Assembly: GCF_009193135.1 (NCBI RefSeq)
Contig: NZ_VUKC01000004.1
Coordinates: forward strand, 161,226 to 225,225
Source: Georgenia satyanarayanai
GTDB taxonomy: Bacteria; Actinomycetota; Actinomycetes; Actinomycetales; Actinomycetaceae
Direction of reading: 5' to 3'
Length of the DNA: 64,000 nucleotides
Positions 1-8,750 of this stretch are shown here, in pieces; within the stretch, counting starts at the first letter, position 1; every line of letters begins with the position of its first letter. The translations under genes and the position numbers were made by a program. Under the pieces are notes generated by a model that saw nothing but the letters and a program-made list of their open reading frames with translations, was not told the origin of the DNA and did not search any database.

Positions 1-291
1 CACTCGTTCTGGATCCCCGCCTTCCTCTTCAAGATCGACATGATCCCCGGGCACACCAACGTCTTCCAGGTGACGCCGCAGGAGGAGGGGCGCTACCAGG
101 GCAAGTGCGCCGAGCTGTGCGGTGAGTTCCACTCGGAGATGCTCTTCAACGTCGAGGTCGTCGACCGCGCGACCTACGACGCCCAGATGGACGCGCTGCG
201 CGAGGCCGGCAACGTCGGTGTCCGCGGCGAGGAGTACAACCGCGTGTACGACCAGCGCGGCTACCTGCAGGACGGGACGGTAAACAACTGA
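1..291 (+). CDS. ctaC: Cytochrome c oxidase subunit II, C-terminal part (5' end outside window)
   Basis: This is the last 96 residues of the CuA-bearing subunit of the aa3 cytochrome c oxidase; the reading frame is open from base 1. It begins HSFWIPAF, the loop that supplies the first CuA histidine in this family, and carries [12 protein letters not shown], which holds the two cysteines, the second histidine and the methionine of the binuclear copper centre. The domain faces outside the membrane and receives electrons from the bc1 complex's tethered cytochrome c. Its stop codon overlaps the ctaD start by one base (TGATG), so ctaC, ctaD and ctaF form one transcription unit. The start, lipobox and membrane segments lie off the left edge and cannot be judged. 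Confidence 0.97.
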   Translation, partial: HSFWIPAFLFKIDMIPGHTNVFQVTPQEEGRYQGKCAELCGEFHSEMLFNVEVVDRATYDAQMDALREAGNVGVRGEEYNRVYDQRGYLQDGTVNN

Positions 292-2105
292 TGGCCACCA
301 CCGACGAGGCACGCCCCCAGCTCGTTCCCGGGCTGCGGCCGGAGCGTCAGAGCCTGGGCCGCACGGTCGTCAGCTGGGTCACCTCCACCGACCACAAGGT
401 CATCGGCTACCTCTACCTCATCACCGCGTTCGGCTTCTTCCTCATCGCCGGCCTGCTGGCGATGGCGATCCGGCTCGAGCTCTTCGACCCCGGCATGGCG
501 CTGTTCCAGTCCAAGGAGCAGTACAACCAGTTCTTCACCATGCACGGCACGATCATGCTGTTCCTCTTCGCGACGCCGCTGTTCACGGGCTTCGGCAACA
601 TCTTCGTGCCGCTGCAGATCGGTGCTCCCGACGTCGCCTTCCCGCGGCTCAACATGTTCAGCTACTGGCTGTTCCTCTTCGGCGGGCTCATCGCGGTGGC
701 CGGCTTCCTCACGCCCAAGGGTGCGGCGAGCTTCGGCTGGACGGCCTACACGCCACTGTCGCTGGAACCGTTCTCCCCAGGCCTCGGCGGCAACCTGTGG
801 GTGCTGGGGATCGGACTCACCGGTTTCGGCACGATCTTCGGCTCGGTCAACTTCATCGCGACCATCATCACGATGCGCATGCCCGGCATGACGATGTTCC
901 GGATGCCCATCTTCACGTGGAACATCCTCATCACGTCGCTGCTCGTCCTCATGGCCTTCCCGGTCCTCGCCGCCGCCCTGTTCGGGCTGGCCTTCGACCG
1001 GGTCCTCGGCGGGCAGATCTACAACCCGGAGAGCGGCGGGGCACTGCTGTGGCAGCACCTCTTCTGGTTCTTCGGTCACCCCGAGGTGTACGTCATCGCG
1101 CTGCCGTTCTTCGGGATCATCAGCGAGGTCCTGCCGGTGTTCTCGCGCAAGCCGATCTTCGGCTACAAGGGCATCGTCTTCGCGACGATCGCGATCGCTG
1201 CCCTGTCGATGACCGTGTGGGCGCACCACATGTACACGACCGGTGGCGCGCTGCTCGACTTCTTCGCGCTCATGACGATGCTCATCGCGGTCCCCACCGG
1301 GGTGAAGTTCTTCAACTGGATCGGCACGATGTGGCGCGGCAAGCTGACCTTCCACACGCCGATGCTGTGGTCGCTGGGCTTCCTCGTCACGTTCCTCTTC
1401 GGTGGGGTTACCGGCATCATCCTCGCCAGCCCGGCCATGGACTTCCAGGTCCACGACTCCTACTTCGTCGTCGCGCACTTCCACTACACCGTCTTCGGGA
1501 CCGTGGTGTTCGCGATGTTCGCCGGCTTCTACTTCTGGTGGCCGAAGATGACCGGGCGGATGCTCAACGAGCGTCTCGGCAAGGTCCACTTCTGGATGCT
1601 CTTCTTCGGCTTCCACGGCACCTTCCTCATCCAGCACTGGCTCGGCGCCCAGGGCATGCCCCGTCGCTACCCCGACTACATGGTCGAGGACGGCTTCCAG
1701 CTCATGAACCAGGTCTCCACGGCCGGCGCGGCGCTGCTGACGCTGTCCACGCTGCCGTTCCTGTGGAACGTGTACGCGACCTCCCGGGGCCCGCGCACCG
1801 TGTTCGTCGACGACCCGTGGGGTTTCGCGAACTCCCTCGAGTGGGCGACGAGCTGCCCGCCGCCGCGCCACAACTTCACCTCCCTGCCCCGCATCCGCTC
1901 CGAGCGTCCGGCCTTCGACCTCCACCACCCCGAGGTCGCGGCGATGGACCAGGCGGCGGTGCCGGACCAGGGTGTGCTCGAGCAGGCACTGGGCGACGCC
2001 CAGCGCACCGGTGGCGGGGACGCCGCGTCCCAGCCGCAGCCGGGGCGTACGTCCACGGCCACGCTCGAGCGTGAGGACGACGACGAGAAGAAGGGCAAGG
2101 CCTGA
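291..2105 (+). CDS. ctaD: Cytochrome c oxidase subunit I (aa3-type)
   Basis: Catalytic subunit of the haem-copper oxidase that reduces O2 to water and pumps protons, an integral membrane protein of 604 residues with about 12 hydrophobic segments. Seen: [12 protein letters not shown] (low-spin haem ligand), [17 protein letters not shown] (CuB histidine and the Tyr of the His-Tyr crosslink), WAHHMYT (CuB pair) and HFHYTVFG (haem ligands). The C-terminal 100 residues are hydrophilic and charged, as in actinobacterial CtaD. The ATG overlaps the ctaC stop by one base, and the ctaD stop in turn overlaps the ctaF start, which indicates translational coupling. Family assignment is secure. Confidence 0.98.
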   Translation: MATTDEARPQLVPGLRPERQSLGRTVVSWVTSTDHKVIGYLYLITAFGFFLIAGLLAMAIRLELFDPGMALFQSKEQYNQFFTMHGTIMLFLFATPLFTGFGNIFVPLQIGAPDVAFPRLNMFSYWLFLFGGLIAVAGFLTPKGAASFGWTAYTPLSLEPFSPGLGGNLWVLGIGLTGFGTIFGSVNFIATIITMRMPGMTMFRMPIFTWNILITSLLVLMAFPVLAAALFGLAFDRVLGGQIYNPESGGALLWQHLFWFFGHPEVYVIALPFFGIISEVLPVFSRKPIFGYKGIVFATIAIAALSMTVWAHHMYTTGGALLDFFALMTMLIAVPTGVKFFNWIGTMWRGKLTFHTPMLWSLGFLVTFLFGGVTGIILASPAMDFQVHDSYFVVAHFHYTVFGTVVFAMFAGFYFWWPKMTGRMLNERLGKVHFWMLFFGFHGTFLIQHWLGAQGMPRRYPDYMVEDGFQLMNQVSTAGAALLTLSTLPFLWNVYATSRGPRTVFVDDPWGFANSLEWATSCPPPRHNFTSLPRIRSERPAFDLHHPEVAAMDQAAVPDQGVLEQALGDAQRTGGGDAASQPQPGRTSTATLEREDDDEKKGKA

Positions 2106-2560
2106 TGACACGCGAGCACGACCGCGCACCCGGCGAGCAGTCCGCCGAGCACCCCAAGCCCCTGGGCGTGGAGAAGTGGCTGTTCATCGCGGGTGTCGCC
2201 TTCTTCCTGCCCGTGGCACTGATCTACGGCTTCTGGACCGGCTGGGAGCCGGTCGGCACGGTCGCCCTGGCGCTCCTCGTCGGGCTGTACGGCCTCGCCG
2301 GCTTCTACCTGGCCCTGGTTGCCCGCCGGGTCGACCCGCGCCCGGAGGACAACCCGGTGAGCGACGTCGACGAGCACGCCGGGGAGATCGGTGTCTACTC
2401 CCCGCACTCGTGGTGGCCGCTGGTGCTCGGTGTCGCCTCCGCCCTGGTGTTCGCCGGCGTGGCGGTCGGCTGGTGGATCTTCGGGATCGGCATCGCCATC
2501 GGCGTCGTCGGCCTGGTCGGTCACACCTACGAGTTCTCCCGCGGTCAGCACGCGCACTGA
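2105..2560 (+). CDS. ctaF: Cytochrome c oxidase subunit IV, actinobacterial type
   Basis: Small integral membrane subunit (151 residues) of the actinobacterial aa3 oxidase. It starts with a hydrophilic stretch, then shows four hydrophobic segments in two pairs (about residues 22-41, 45-65, 98-118 and 121-140), the pattern of the CtaF family that replaces the unrelated subunit IV of other bacteria. ATG overlaps the ctaD stop (TGATG). It is the last gene of the ctaC-ctaD-ctaF unit and is followed within 20 nt by a strong hairpin terminator. No catalytic residues are expected; its role is structural within the bc1-aa3 supercomplex. Confidence 0.93.
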   Translation: MTREHDRAPGEQSAEHPKPLGVEKWLFIAGVAFFLPVALIYGFWTGWEPVGTVALALLVGLYGLAGFYLALVARRVDPRPEDNPVSDVDEHAGEIGVYSPHSWWPLVLGVASALVFAGVAVGWWIFGIGIAIGVVGLVGHTYEFSRGQHAH

Positions 2561-2575
2561 GCGGGCCTGACGTCC

Positions 2576-2613
2576 CCGACGGGCGGCACTCCACGAGGAG
2601 TGCCGCCCGTCGG
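2576..2613 (+). terminator. Terminator of the cta operon
   Basis: Perfect inverted repeat with 17-bp arms (2576-2592 and 2597-2613) and an ACGA loop, 15 nt after the ctaF stop. There is no long T run, as is usual in high-G+C actinobacteria. Confidence 0.85.
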
Positions 2614-2906
2614 TGTCTCCGCGGTGTCTCCGCGGTGCGTCCCGGAGCGGACGCTTGCTCGCCGGTCCCGGGCGGTGGGCAGGCGCCAGGGCTGGACAGC
2701 CCAGGGTGCGGACCTTCGGACCGCGGTGGCCCACGAGTCCACTCCTCGGCTCGCCGGTGGTGCGCTGCCGGCAGCGTAGGGGCCTGTGCCCGAGGCGGGA
2801 GCCGCCGGGCGGGCCGGGGGCGGGGCCGTGGTGCGCGGCGGCGGCTGACGCAGGCCACGGGTCGGCCTGGTGTGCCCCGGGCCGCCGGACGGCCGGTACA
2901 GGACGA
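2614..2906. other. Non-coding gap between cta and sodA terminators
   Basis: About 290 bases bounded by the cta terminator and the sodA terminator. No reading frame here has credible protein composition, and no tRNA, tmRNA, RNase P or riboswitch core was recognised. It contains the tandem duplication GGTGTCTCC-GC-GGTGTCTCC near 2613-2632 and several short G+C-rich dyads. Nothing further can be supported. Confidence 0.4.
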
Positions 2907-2949
2907 CGAAGGCCCGGCGGCCCCTCTCGGGGGGCCTGCCGGGCCTTCG
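2907..2949 (-). terminator. Terminator of sodA
   Basis: Two nested perfect stems: outer arms 2907-2918 and 2938-2949, inner GGCCCC/GGGGCC around a short loop. It lies 17 nt beyond the sodA stop in the minus-strand direction. Confidence 0.85.
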
Positions 2950-2965
2950 CTGGCGTCAGGGGGCG

Positions 2966-3601
2966 TCAGGCGACCGTGACGGGGGTGATGAGACCAGCCG
3001 TCTGGGTGCGCGCCCGCTCGAGGCGAGCGGCGACGTCGCGCCAGTTGACGATGTTCCAGAACGCCTTGACGTAGTCCGCCTTGACGTTGAGGTAGTCGAG
3101 GTAGAAGGCGTGCTCCCACATGTCGAGCATGAGCACCGGGGTCAGTCCGAGCGGGACGTTGCCCTGCTGGTCGAAGAGCTGGAAGATCGACAGCTTCTGG
3201 CCGATGGAGTCCCAGGCCAGCACGGACCAGCCCGAGCCCTGGATGCTCGTGGCGTTGGCGGTGAACTGCGCCTTGAAGCCCTCGAAGGAGCCGAGCTGGT
3301 CCTTGATGGCCTCGGCGAGCTCGCCCTCGGGCTCACCGCCGCCCTCGGGGGAGAGGTTGTTCCAGAAGACCGTGTGGTTGACGTGGCCACCGAGGTTGAA
3401 CGCGAGGTTCTTCTCGAGCAGGTTGATGGCGGCGTTGTCGCCGCTCTCACGGGCGGCGGCGAGCTTCTCGAGGGCGGTGTTCGCGCCGTCGACGTAGGTC
3501 TTGTGGTGACGGTCGTGGTGCAGCTCCATGATCTTGCCGCTGATGTGCGGCTCGAGGGCGCTGTAGTCGTACGGGAGCTCCGGCAGGGTGTACACGGTCA
3601 T
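2966..3601 (-). CDS. sodA: Superoxide dismutase (Fe/Mn family)
   Basis: Cytoplasmic Fe/Mn superoxide dismutase of 211 residues, the usual length, which disproportionates superoxide to O2 and H2O2. Metal ligands are recognisable: His28 in [12 protein letters not shown], the histidine in [10 protein letters not shown], and the Asp and His of the [12 protein letters not shown] signature. The helical N-terminal and alpha/beta C-terminal halves are both intact. The start is fixed by a GAGGAGGAG ribosome site just upstream. The gene stands alone between two hairpins, so it is monocistronic. Placement beside the respiratory chain genes suits a role against superoxide leaking from it. Fe versus Mn preference cannot be decided by eye. 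Confidence 0.96.
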   Translation of the reverse strand: MTVYTLPELPYDYSALEPHISGKIMELHHDRHHKTYVDGANTALEKLAAARESGDNAAINLLEKNLAFNLGGHVNHTVFWNNLSPEGGGEPEGELAEAIKDQLGSFEGFKAQFTANATSIQGSGWSVLAWDSIGQKLSIFQLFDQQGNVPLGLTPVLMLDMWEHAFYLDYLNVKADYVKAFWNIVNWRDVAARLERARTQTAGLITPVTVA

Positions 3602-3652
3602 GTGTCTCCTCCTCAGGTCGTCCCGGTGCGGGAACGCACCGGCCTACATACG

Positions 3653-3684
3653 GCGTGTGCCCGGCAGTGATGCCGGGCACACGC
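3653..3684 (-). terminator. Terminator of the ctaE-qcrCAB operon
   Basis: Perfect inverted repeat, 14-bp arms 3653-3666 and 3671-3684 with a GTGA loop, 16 nt past the qcrB stop on the minus strand and upstream of sodA. Confidence 0.85.
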
Positions 3685-3700
3685 ACTCATCGGATCTAAC

Positions 3701-5458
3701 CTACGACGACGGGGGGTTGTTCCGCCCGTCGGTCCCGGACGACCCGGCGCCGATGGACGCACGCTCCTCCGGACGGTCGAAGGCCTCGCGCAGCCCGCCC
3801 GACTCGACCTCGGCGTGGTGGCCGTTGCCGTTGCCGTGGGCGCCGTGCTCCGCGTTCGCGGCGGCGAGCTCGGCGGGCGTCACCGGCTCGACACGGTCCT
3901 CGTAGAGGAAGCGGGACAGGCGCTGGAGCTGCTTGTCCTTGCCGTAGCCGCGGCGGCGCACCCCGTTCTCGTCCTCCGGCGGGGCGATCTCGAGCATCCG
4001 GTCCGCCTCGTGGTGGACGAGCAGCCAGCGCTCGTCCTGCGTGAGGGGCTGGTGCACCTCGAGGAACTCACCGGTGGGCATCCGCACGATGCGGCCGGTC
4101 TCGTGGCCGTGGAGCGCGAGCTCACGGTCACGGCGCTGCAGCGAGAGGCAGATGCGCTTCGTGAGCCAGAACGCGAAGACCGGCGCGACGAAGAACGCGA
4201 TCCGCAGGAACCACGTGATGCCGTTGAGCGAGAGCTCGAAGTGCGTGGCGACGAGGTCGTTGGCGCCGGCGACGTTGAGGACCATGAACGCGGTGATGAC
4301 CGCGACGCCGACGGCCGTGCGGACCGGTGCGTTGCGCGGGCGGTCCAGCACGTGGTGCTCGCCGCGGTCCTTCGTGACGGCCGCCTCCAGGAACGGCCAC
4401 ACGGCGAGCACGGTGAACAGGATGCCCGGCACCACGACGCCCGGGATGAGCACGTTGAGCGACAGGACGTAGCCGAAGATCGTGAACTCGGCGAAGCCCG
4501 GCATCAGGCGCAGTGCGCCCTCGAGGAACAGCATGTACCAGTCGGGCTGGGCACCCGCGCCGACAGGGGAGGGATCGTAGGGCCCGTGGGTCCACACCGG
4601 GTTGATCGACACCAGCCCGCCGAGCAGGGCGAGGAAGCCGAAGACGATGAAGAAGAAGCCACCGGCCTTGGCGGCGTACACCGGCAGGACCGGGTAGCCG
4701 ACGACGTTCTTCTCCGTCTTGCCCGGCCCGGGGTACTGCGTGTGCTTGTGCACGACGACGAGGATGAGGTGGACCGTCACCAGCGCGATGATGAGCCCGG
4801 GCACGACGAGGATGTGGATGGTGAACAGCCTCGGCACGATGTCGGTGCCCGGGAACTCCCCACCGAAGAGGGCGAGGGAGACGTAGGACCCGACGATCGG
4901 GATCGCCCGCGCCACGCCGTCGGCGATGCGCAGGCCGTTGCCGGACAGGACGTCGTCGGGCAGGGAGTAGCCGGAGAAGCCGGCGAGCAGCGCGAGGATC
5001 ATCAGCGAGAAGCCGACGAGCCAGTTGAGCTCGCGGGGCTTGCGGAAAGCACCGGTGAAGAACACCCGGAGCATGTGCGCGACGATCGCCGCGACGAACA
5101 GCAGGGCCGCCCAGTGGTGGATCTGCCGCATGAGCAGGCCGCCACGCACCTCGAAGGAGATGCGCAGCGTCGAGGCGAAGGCCTCGGACATCGCCACGCC
5201 CTGCATGGCCTCGGGCAGCGCGTCCTCGGGGTAGGTGATGTGACCCATGCTCGGCACGAAGAACATCGTGAGGAAGAAGCCGGACAGCACGAGGACGATG
5301 AAGCTGTAGAGCGCGACCTCGCCGAGAAGGAAGGACCAGTGGTCGGGGAAGACCTTGCGGGCGAACTCCCTGACGGCCTTGCCGATGCCCGTGCGCTGGT
5401 CGAGGTAGTCAGCGGCCGGTGCCGCCTTGCTGGGCCTGCGAGGCGTGGTGGTGCTCAT
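3701..5458 (-). CDS. qcrB: Cytochrome bc1 complex cytochrome b subunit
   Basis: Membrane-embedded, haem-bearing quinol-oxidising subunit of the actinobacterial cytochrome bcc complex, 585 residues. The sequence shows a first hydrophobic segment after KVFPDHWSFLLGEVALYSF, haem-binding histidines in RQIHHWAALLF and TIHILVVPGLI, and the Qo-site region GFSGYSLPDD. A long hydrophilic C-terminal tail (about residues 430-585, rich in Glu, Arg and Gly) extends beyond the membrane core, a feature of actinobacterial QcrB. The ATG overlaps the qcrA stop (ATGA), so it is translationally coupled. It is the last gene of ctaE-qcrC-qcrA-qcrB and is followed by a hairpin. Confidence 0.97.
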   Translation of the reverse strand: MSTTTPRRPSKAAPAADYLDQRTGIGKAVREFARKVFPDHWSFLLGEVALYSFIVLVLSGFFLTMFFVPSMGHITYPEDALPEAMQGVAMSEAFASTLRISFEVRGGLLMRQIHHWAALLFVAAIVAHMLRVFFTGAFRKPRELNWLVGFSLMILALLAGFSGYSLPDDVLSGNGLRIADGVARAIPIVGSYVSLALFGGEFPGTDIVPRLFTIHILVVPGLIIALVTVHLILVVVHKHTQYPGPGKTEKNVVGYPVLPVYAAKAGGFFFIVFGFLALLGGLVSINPVWTHGPYDPSPVGAGAQPDWYMLFLEGALRLMPGFAEFTIFGYVLSLNVLIPGVVVPGILFTVLAVWPFLEAAVTKDRGEHHVLDRPRNAPVRTAVGVAVITAFMVLNVAGANDLVATHFELSLNGITWFLRIAFFVAPVFAFWLTKRICLSLQRRDRELALHGHETGRIVRMPTGEFLEVHQPLTQDERWLLVHHEADRMLEIAPPEDENGVRRRGYGKDKQLQRLSRFLYEDRVEPVTPAELAAANAEHGAHGNGNGHHAEVESGGLREAFDRPEERASIGAGSSGTDGRNNPPSS

Positions 5459-6549
5459 CGGTTCTCATCCATTCGCTCGCGCTCCCAGAAGCTCGGGCCC
5501 ACGGTCTCGTGGAAGTCCGAGCGGGCCACGAGGTAGCCCTCGGTGTCCACGGTGATGGGGAGCTGCGGAAGGGCGCGATTCGCCGGTCCGAAGACCACCT
5601 TGGCCTCGTTGGCGAGGTCGAAGGTGGACTGGTGGCAGGGACAGAGCAGGTGGTGGGTCTGCTGCTCGTAGAGGGCGACCGGGCAGCCCACGTGGGTGCA
5701 GACCTTGGAGTACGCGACGATGCCGTCGTAGCTCCAGTCCCGGCGCTCGGGGGAGACGTTGAGGTCGGAGGGGTCGATGCGCGTCATGAACACGACCGCC
5801 TTGGCCTTCTCCTCCAGGTAGTGCTCCTGGTCGCTGATGCCGTGCGGGATGACCTGGAAGGCCGACCCGTTGGTGACGTCGGCGGCGCGGATGAGGCGGT
5901 TGTCCGGGTCGGTCGCGAGGCGACGGCCCATCGTGCCGTCGGGCAGGCGGCCACCGGTGCCCTCGGGCACGTCGCCCCAGGCGGTGTAGCGGAACTTGCG
6001 GGTGTCCCAGGACGGGCTGAGCTCGCCGACCAGCGGGACGACGAAGGGCAGCGGCGCGAGGGCCGCCGCGCCGACGAGGGCGCCCTTGAGGACGGGACGG
6101 CGGGCGATGCCGGACTCGGCGATACCGATGTCGAGCTTCGCCACGGCCTCCTCGCGCACCTCGGGGGAGGAGGCTGCGGGCTTGCGCTGCTCGACGTACT
6201 CGGTGTTCGCCATGAGGGTCTTGGACCAGTGGACCGCCGCGAGGCCGATGCCGAGCATGCCCAGGCCCAGCCCGACGCCGAGTGCGATCGTCGACAGACG
6301 CACGTCCAGGAGCGTGGTGCCGACCGGGAGGAAGAGGAACCCGACGACCCCGCCGACCGAGGCGAGGATCGAGACGAGCAGGAGGGCGACGACCTGGTGC
6401 TCGGCGCGCTTGGCGGCCTTGGGGTCACGGTCCGCCATGCGCTCCGGGTGGTGCGGCAGACCCGGGTCCTCGAAGCGCTCGGGGACGTCGGCGACCGGCG
6501 CCCCGCCCGTGGCGGGGGTCAGGTCACCAGAGGGGCGATTCGTGCTCAC
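5455..6549 (-). CDS. qcrA: Rieske iron-sulfur subunit of cytochrome bc1
   Basis: Rieske [2Fe-2S] protein that passes electrons from menaquinol to the dihaem cytochrome c subunit. Cluster ligands are CTHVGC and CPCH in the C-terminal domain. Three hydrophobic segments precede it, as in the three-helix actinobacterial QcrA, after an about 75-residue hydrophilic leader. I chose the GTG at 6549 (364 residues): it overlaps the qcrC stop by four bases (GTGA) and has GGGAG about 10 nt upstream. An in-frame ATG at 6570 would overlap qcrC by 25 bases and lacks a ribosome site. The 3' end overlaps qcrB by four bases. Confidence 0.95.
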   Translation of the reverse strand: MSTNRPSGDLTPATGGAPVADVPERFEDPGLPHHPERMADRDPKAAKRAEHQVVALLLVSILASVGGVVGFLFLPVGTTLLDVRLSTIALGVGLGLGMLGIGLAAVHWSKTLMANTEYVEQRKPAASSPEVREEAVAKLDIGIAESGIARRPVLKGALVGAAALAPLPFVVPLVGELSPSWDTRKFRYTAWGDVPEGTGGRLPDGTMGRRLATDPDNRLIRAADVTNGSAFQVIPHGISDQEHYLEEKAKAVVFMTRIDPSDLNVSPERRDWSYDGIVAYSKVCTHVGCPVALYEQQTHHLLCPCHQSTFDLANEAKVVFGPANRALPQLPITVDTEGYLVARSDFHETVGPSFWERERMDENR

Positions 6550-7325
6550 GAGGACCGTGCTCCCATCCACACTGCGATACCGATGATGCCGCCGATGCCG
6601 ACGAGCCAGACCCAGAAGCCCTCGGAGACGGGGCCGAGGTTGCCCAGCGAGAGGCCACCGGGGGAGACCTCACGCTGCTCCAGGATGTAGGCGATGACGT
6701 CGCGGGCGCCCTCGTCCGTCACCGACGCCTCGTTGAAGATCGGCATGGACTGGGGGCCGATCCGCATGGCCTCCCAGATCTGGGTGGGCGTCGCGTCGTC
6801 GAGCGGCGGGGCGACCTTGCCCTCGGTCAGCGCACCACCGGCGCCGACGGCGTTGTGGCACATCGAGCAGTTCGTGCGGAACAGCTCCATGCCGTTGGCG
6901 GCGTCACCGAGCTCGGGGTCGACCTGCTCGGAGGAGGGGATGGCCGGGCCGGGGCCCAGGCTGGCGACGTACGCGGCCATCGCCGCCGTCTGCTCCTCGT
7001 TGAACTGCGGGTCCTTGCGCTCCGCCTGCGGGGAGTTGTTGGCCATCGGCATGCGGCCGGTGGACACCTGGAAGTGCACGGAGGCGGCGCCCACACCGAC
7101 GAGCGACGGCGCGATGTCGGTGCCCTGGGCGTCCAGGCCGTGGCAGGTGGAGCAGTTCGAGCGGAAAAGCGCCTCGCCTTCCTCGATCATGTCCTGGCTG
7201 GCGGCCTGGGCGTTGGCCGGCTCGGAGGTGACGGCGGAGTACGCCACCCCCGTGAGGATCAGGGCCAGGAGCAGGAGGACGACCGGCGCGAGCCGGTGCC
7301 TTCTGCTGGCGGCGAGTGCCTTCAC
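6546..7325 (-). CDS. qcrC: Dihaem cytochrome c subunit of cytochrome bc1
   Basis: Membrane-tethered cytochrome cc (259 residues) that replaces soluble cytochrome c in actinobacteria and hands electrons to CtaC. Two CxxCH haem sites are visible, CSTCHG and CSMCHN, each at the head of a cytochrome c domain. An N-terminal hydrophobic segment (about residues 13-31) and a C-terminal helix ending in WMGARSS anchor it. The start is GTG at 7325, preceded by AAGGA at a good distance; this places the signal segment correctly after KALAASRRHR. A longer upstream frame is excluded by composition. It lies 56 nt after ctaE and overlaps qcrA by four bases. Confidence 0.96.
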   Translation of the reverse strand: MKALAASRRHRLAPVVLLLLALILTGVAYSAVTSEPANAQAASQDMIEEGEALFRSNCSTCHGLDAQGTDIAPSLVGVGAASVHFQVSTGRMPMANNSPQAERKDPQFNEEQTAAMAAYVASLGPGPAIPSSEQVDPELGDAANGMELFRTNCSMCHNAVGAGGALTEGKVAPPLDDATPTQIWEAMRIGPQSMPIFNEASVTDEGARDVIAYILEQREVSPGGLSLGNLGPVSEGFWVWLVGIGGIIGIAVWMGARSS

Positions 7326-7381
7326 GGTGATGTGTCCTTGTCTGGTGTTGCGGGTGGAACGGGGGCAGGACGCGCGGTCCT

Positions 7382-8023
7382 CTAGAACATCTCGAGGAAG
7401 TAGATGATGAAGAACATCGCGACCCAGACGACGTCGACGAAGTGCCAGTAGTAGGACACGACGACTGCGCCGGTGGCCTCGTAGTGGCCGAAGCGCTTGG
7501 CCGCGAAGGAGCGGCCGAGGATGAACAGGAAGGCGATGAGGCCGCCGAGCACGTGCAGGGCGTGGAAGCCCGTCATGATGTAGAAGACCGACCCGTACGG
7601 GCTGGAGGACACCGTGATGCCGTGCGAGACGAGCTCGGCGTACTCGAAGGTCTGACCGGCGACGAAGAACGCGCCCATGATGAAGGTGAGGACGAACCAC
7701 TCCTCCATGCCCCAGCGGCGCACGTCGAGGAGCTTGCCGGTGCGGCGCGGCTGGAAGCGTTCGGCGGCGAACACACCCATCTGCGCGGTCACGGAGCTGG
7801 CGACAAGGACCAGGGTGATGGTCAGTGCCCAGGGGATGTTGAGCAACGAGTAGTTCTCGGGCCAGATCTCCGCCGACACCGACCGGTGGGTGAAGTACAT
7901 GGCGAAGAGACCAGCGAAGAACATCAGCTCGCTGGACAGCCACACGATGGTGCCGACCGACACTGCGTTCGGCCGGTTGACGTTCACGTGGGGGGCGCTC
8001 GGAGCAGCCGTAGTAGACGACAC
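7382..8023 (-). CDS. ctaE: Cytochrome c oxidase subunit III
   Basis: Seven-helix-type subunit III of the aa3 oxidase (213 residues from the chosen start), a structural membrane subunit. Family signatures seen are [20 protein letters not shown] near the start, [11 protein letters not shown] and [10 protein letters not shown] near the C-terminus. Several starts are possible (GTG 8062, ATG 8032, GTG 8023). I prefer GTG 8023: a CATAAT -10 box sits 7 nt upstream (8031-8036), so the transcript probably begins at the start codon, and the ATG at 8032 would lie inside that box. First gene of the qcr operon, 56 nt before qcrC. Confidence 0.93.
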   Translation of the reverse strand: MSSTTAAPSAPHVNVNRPNAVSVGTIVWLSSELMFFAGLFAMYFTHRSVSAEIWPENYSLLNIPWALTITLVLVASSVTAQMGVFAAERFQPRRTGKLLDVRRWGMEEWFVLTFIMGAFFVAGQTFEYAELVSHGITVSSSPYGSVFYIMTGFHALHVLGGLIAFLFILGRSFAAKRFGHYEATGAVVVSYYWHFVDVVWVAMFFIIYFLEMF

Positions 8024-8030
8024 GATTGCC

Positions 8031-8036
8031 ATTATG
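8031..8036 (-). promoter_or_regulatory. -10 box of ctaE-qcrCAB (leaderless)
   Basis: CATAAT on the minus strand, 7 nt before GTG 8023. No good -35 hexamer was found. It decides the ctaE start. Confidence 0.55.
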
Positions 8037-8164
8037 GCCCGAAAGTTCGCCCCGATGACCACTCAGGGGCCGCGCGATTCCTCCCGCCGCTCGTCCCCAC
8101 GCTAGGAGTTCCGCGACATCCCGCGCCTGAGTCCTTGGTCCCGATCCGGTCACGGCGCAACACG

Positions 8165-8184
8165 CCGGACACACTGGTGTCCGG
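8165..8184. promoter_or_regulatory. Dyad in the ctaE / receiver-protein intergenic region
   Basis: Perfect inverted repeat CCGGACAC-ACTG-GTGTCCGG between the divergent ctaE and receiver-protein genes. It could be an operator or a small hairpin; no regulator was assigned. Confidence 0.4.
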
Positions 8185-8318
8185 TTCGTCTCATTCGAGA
8201 GTCCCCGTGTCGCGTGCCCGCTGCCCGGGAGCGTGCGTCCCCGTCCCCGCGGCGTGGCTACCATTCGAGGAGGTCACCGCGTCTCGCGGTGCGTACCGAG
8301 CGAACCTGGAGGACGACG

Positions 8319-8750
8319 ATGACGCCCGCGCAGCCCGACGCAGCCGCGACCACCGACACCGACGTCGTGGACGTCCTGCTCTACAGCGACGACGTCACGA
8401 CGCGCGAGCAGGTCCGCCGGGCCATCGGCCGCCGCGCCGCGGTCGACGTCCCGCGGATCCGCTGGACGGAGGCCGCCACGCACGAGGGCGTCGTCATGAA
8501 GGCCAACGAGGGTGACTTCGCTCTCATCGTCCTCGACGGCGAGGCGGCCAAGGCCGGCGGCATGGCGGTGAGCCGTCAGCTGAAGAGCGAGATGTACCAG
8601 TGCCCGCCGGTCCTCATCCTCACCGCCCGCCCGCAGGACGCGTGGCTGGCGACGTGGGCGCAGGCCGACGCGATCGTCCAGGCGCCCGTCGACCCGATCG
8701 AGATCCAGGAGGCCGTGGCCGGACTGCTGCGCTCGGGCGGTCGTCGGTGA
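8319..8750 (+). CDS. Degenerate response-regulator receiver protein
   Basis: Stand-alone 143-residue protein with a receiver (CheY-like) fold and no output domain. The acidic pair (Asp24-Asp25 in YSDD), the candidate phospho-acceptor Asp73 in IVLDGEA and the switch Thr102 in LILTARP are present, but the invariant Lys before the beta5 proline is Ala122 (VQAPV). Phosphotransfer chemistry is therefore doubtful and a protein-interaction role is possible. ATG 8319 follows GGAGG at good spacing; a longer upstream frame lacks coding character. The stop overlaps the trpD GTG start (GTGA), so it is co-translated with trpD. No histidine kinase is nearby. Function unknown. Confidence 0.85.
   Translation: MTPAQPDAAATTDTDVVDVLLYSDDVTTREQVRRAIGRRAAVDVPRIRWTEAATHEGVVMKANEGDFALIVLDGEAAKAGGMAVSRQLKSEMYQCPPVLILTARPQDAWLATWAQADAIVQAPVDPIEIQEAVAGLLRSGGRR

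Noticed and set aside
261..2129. 622-codon open frame antisense to ctaD
   Set aside because: Composition is Arg/Glu/His/Val-heavy with no fold or motif; it is the shadow of ctaD's G+C-rich third positions.
3815..5536. 573-codon open frame antisense to qcrB
   Set aside because: Very Glu/Arg/Asp-rich repeats such as EDREER arise from the opposite strand of a high-G+C gene; qcrB is certain by motifs.
8030..8032. ATG 8032 as the ctaE start
   Set aside because: It overlaps the CATAAT -10 box; the GTG at 8023 at leaderless distance and its family-like N-terminus are preferred, though the ATG cannot be fully excluded.
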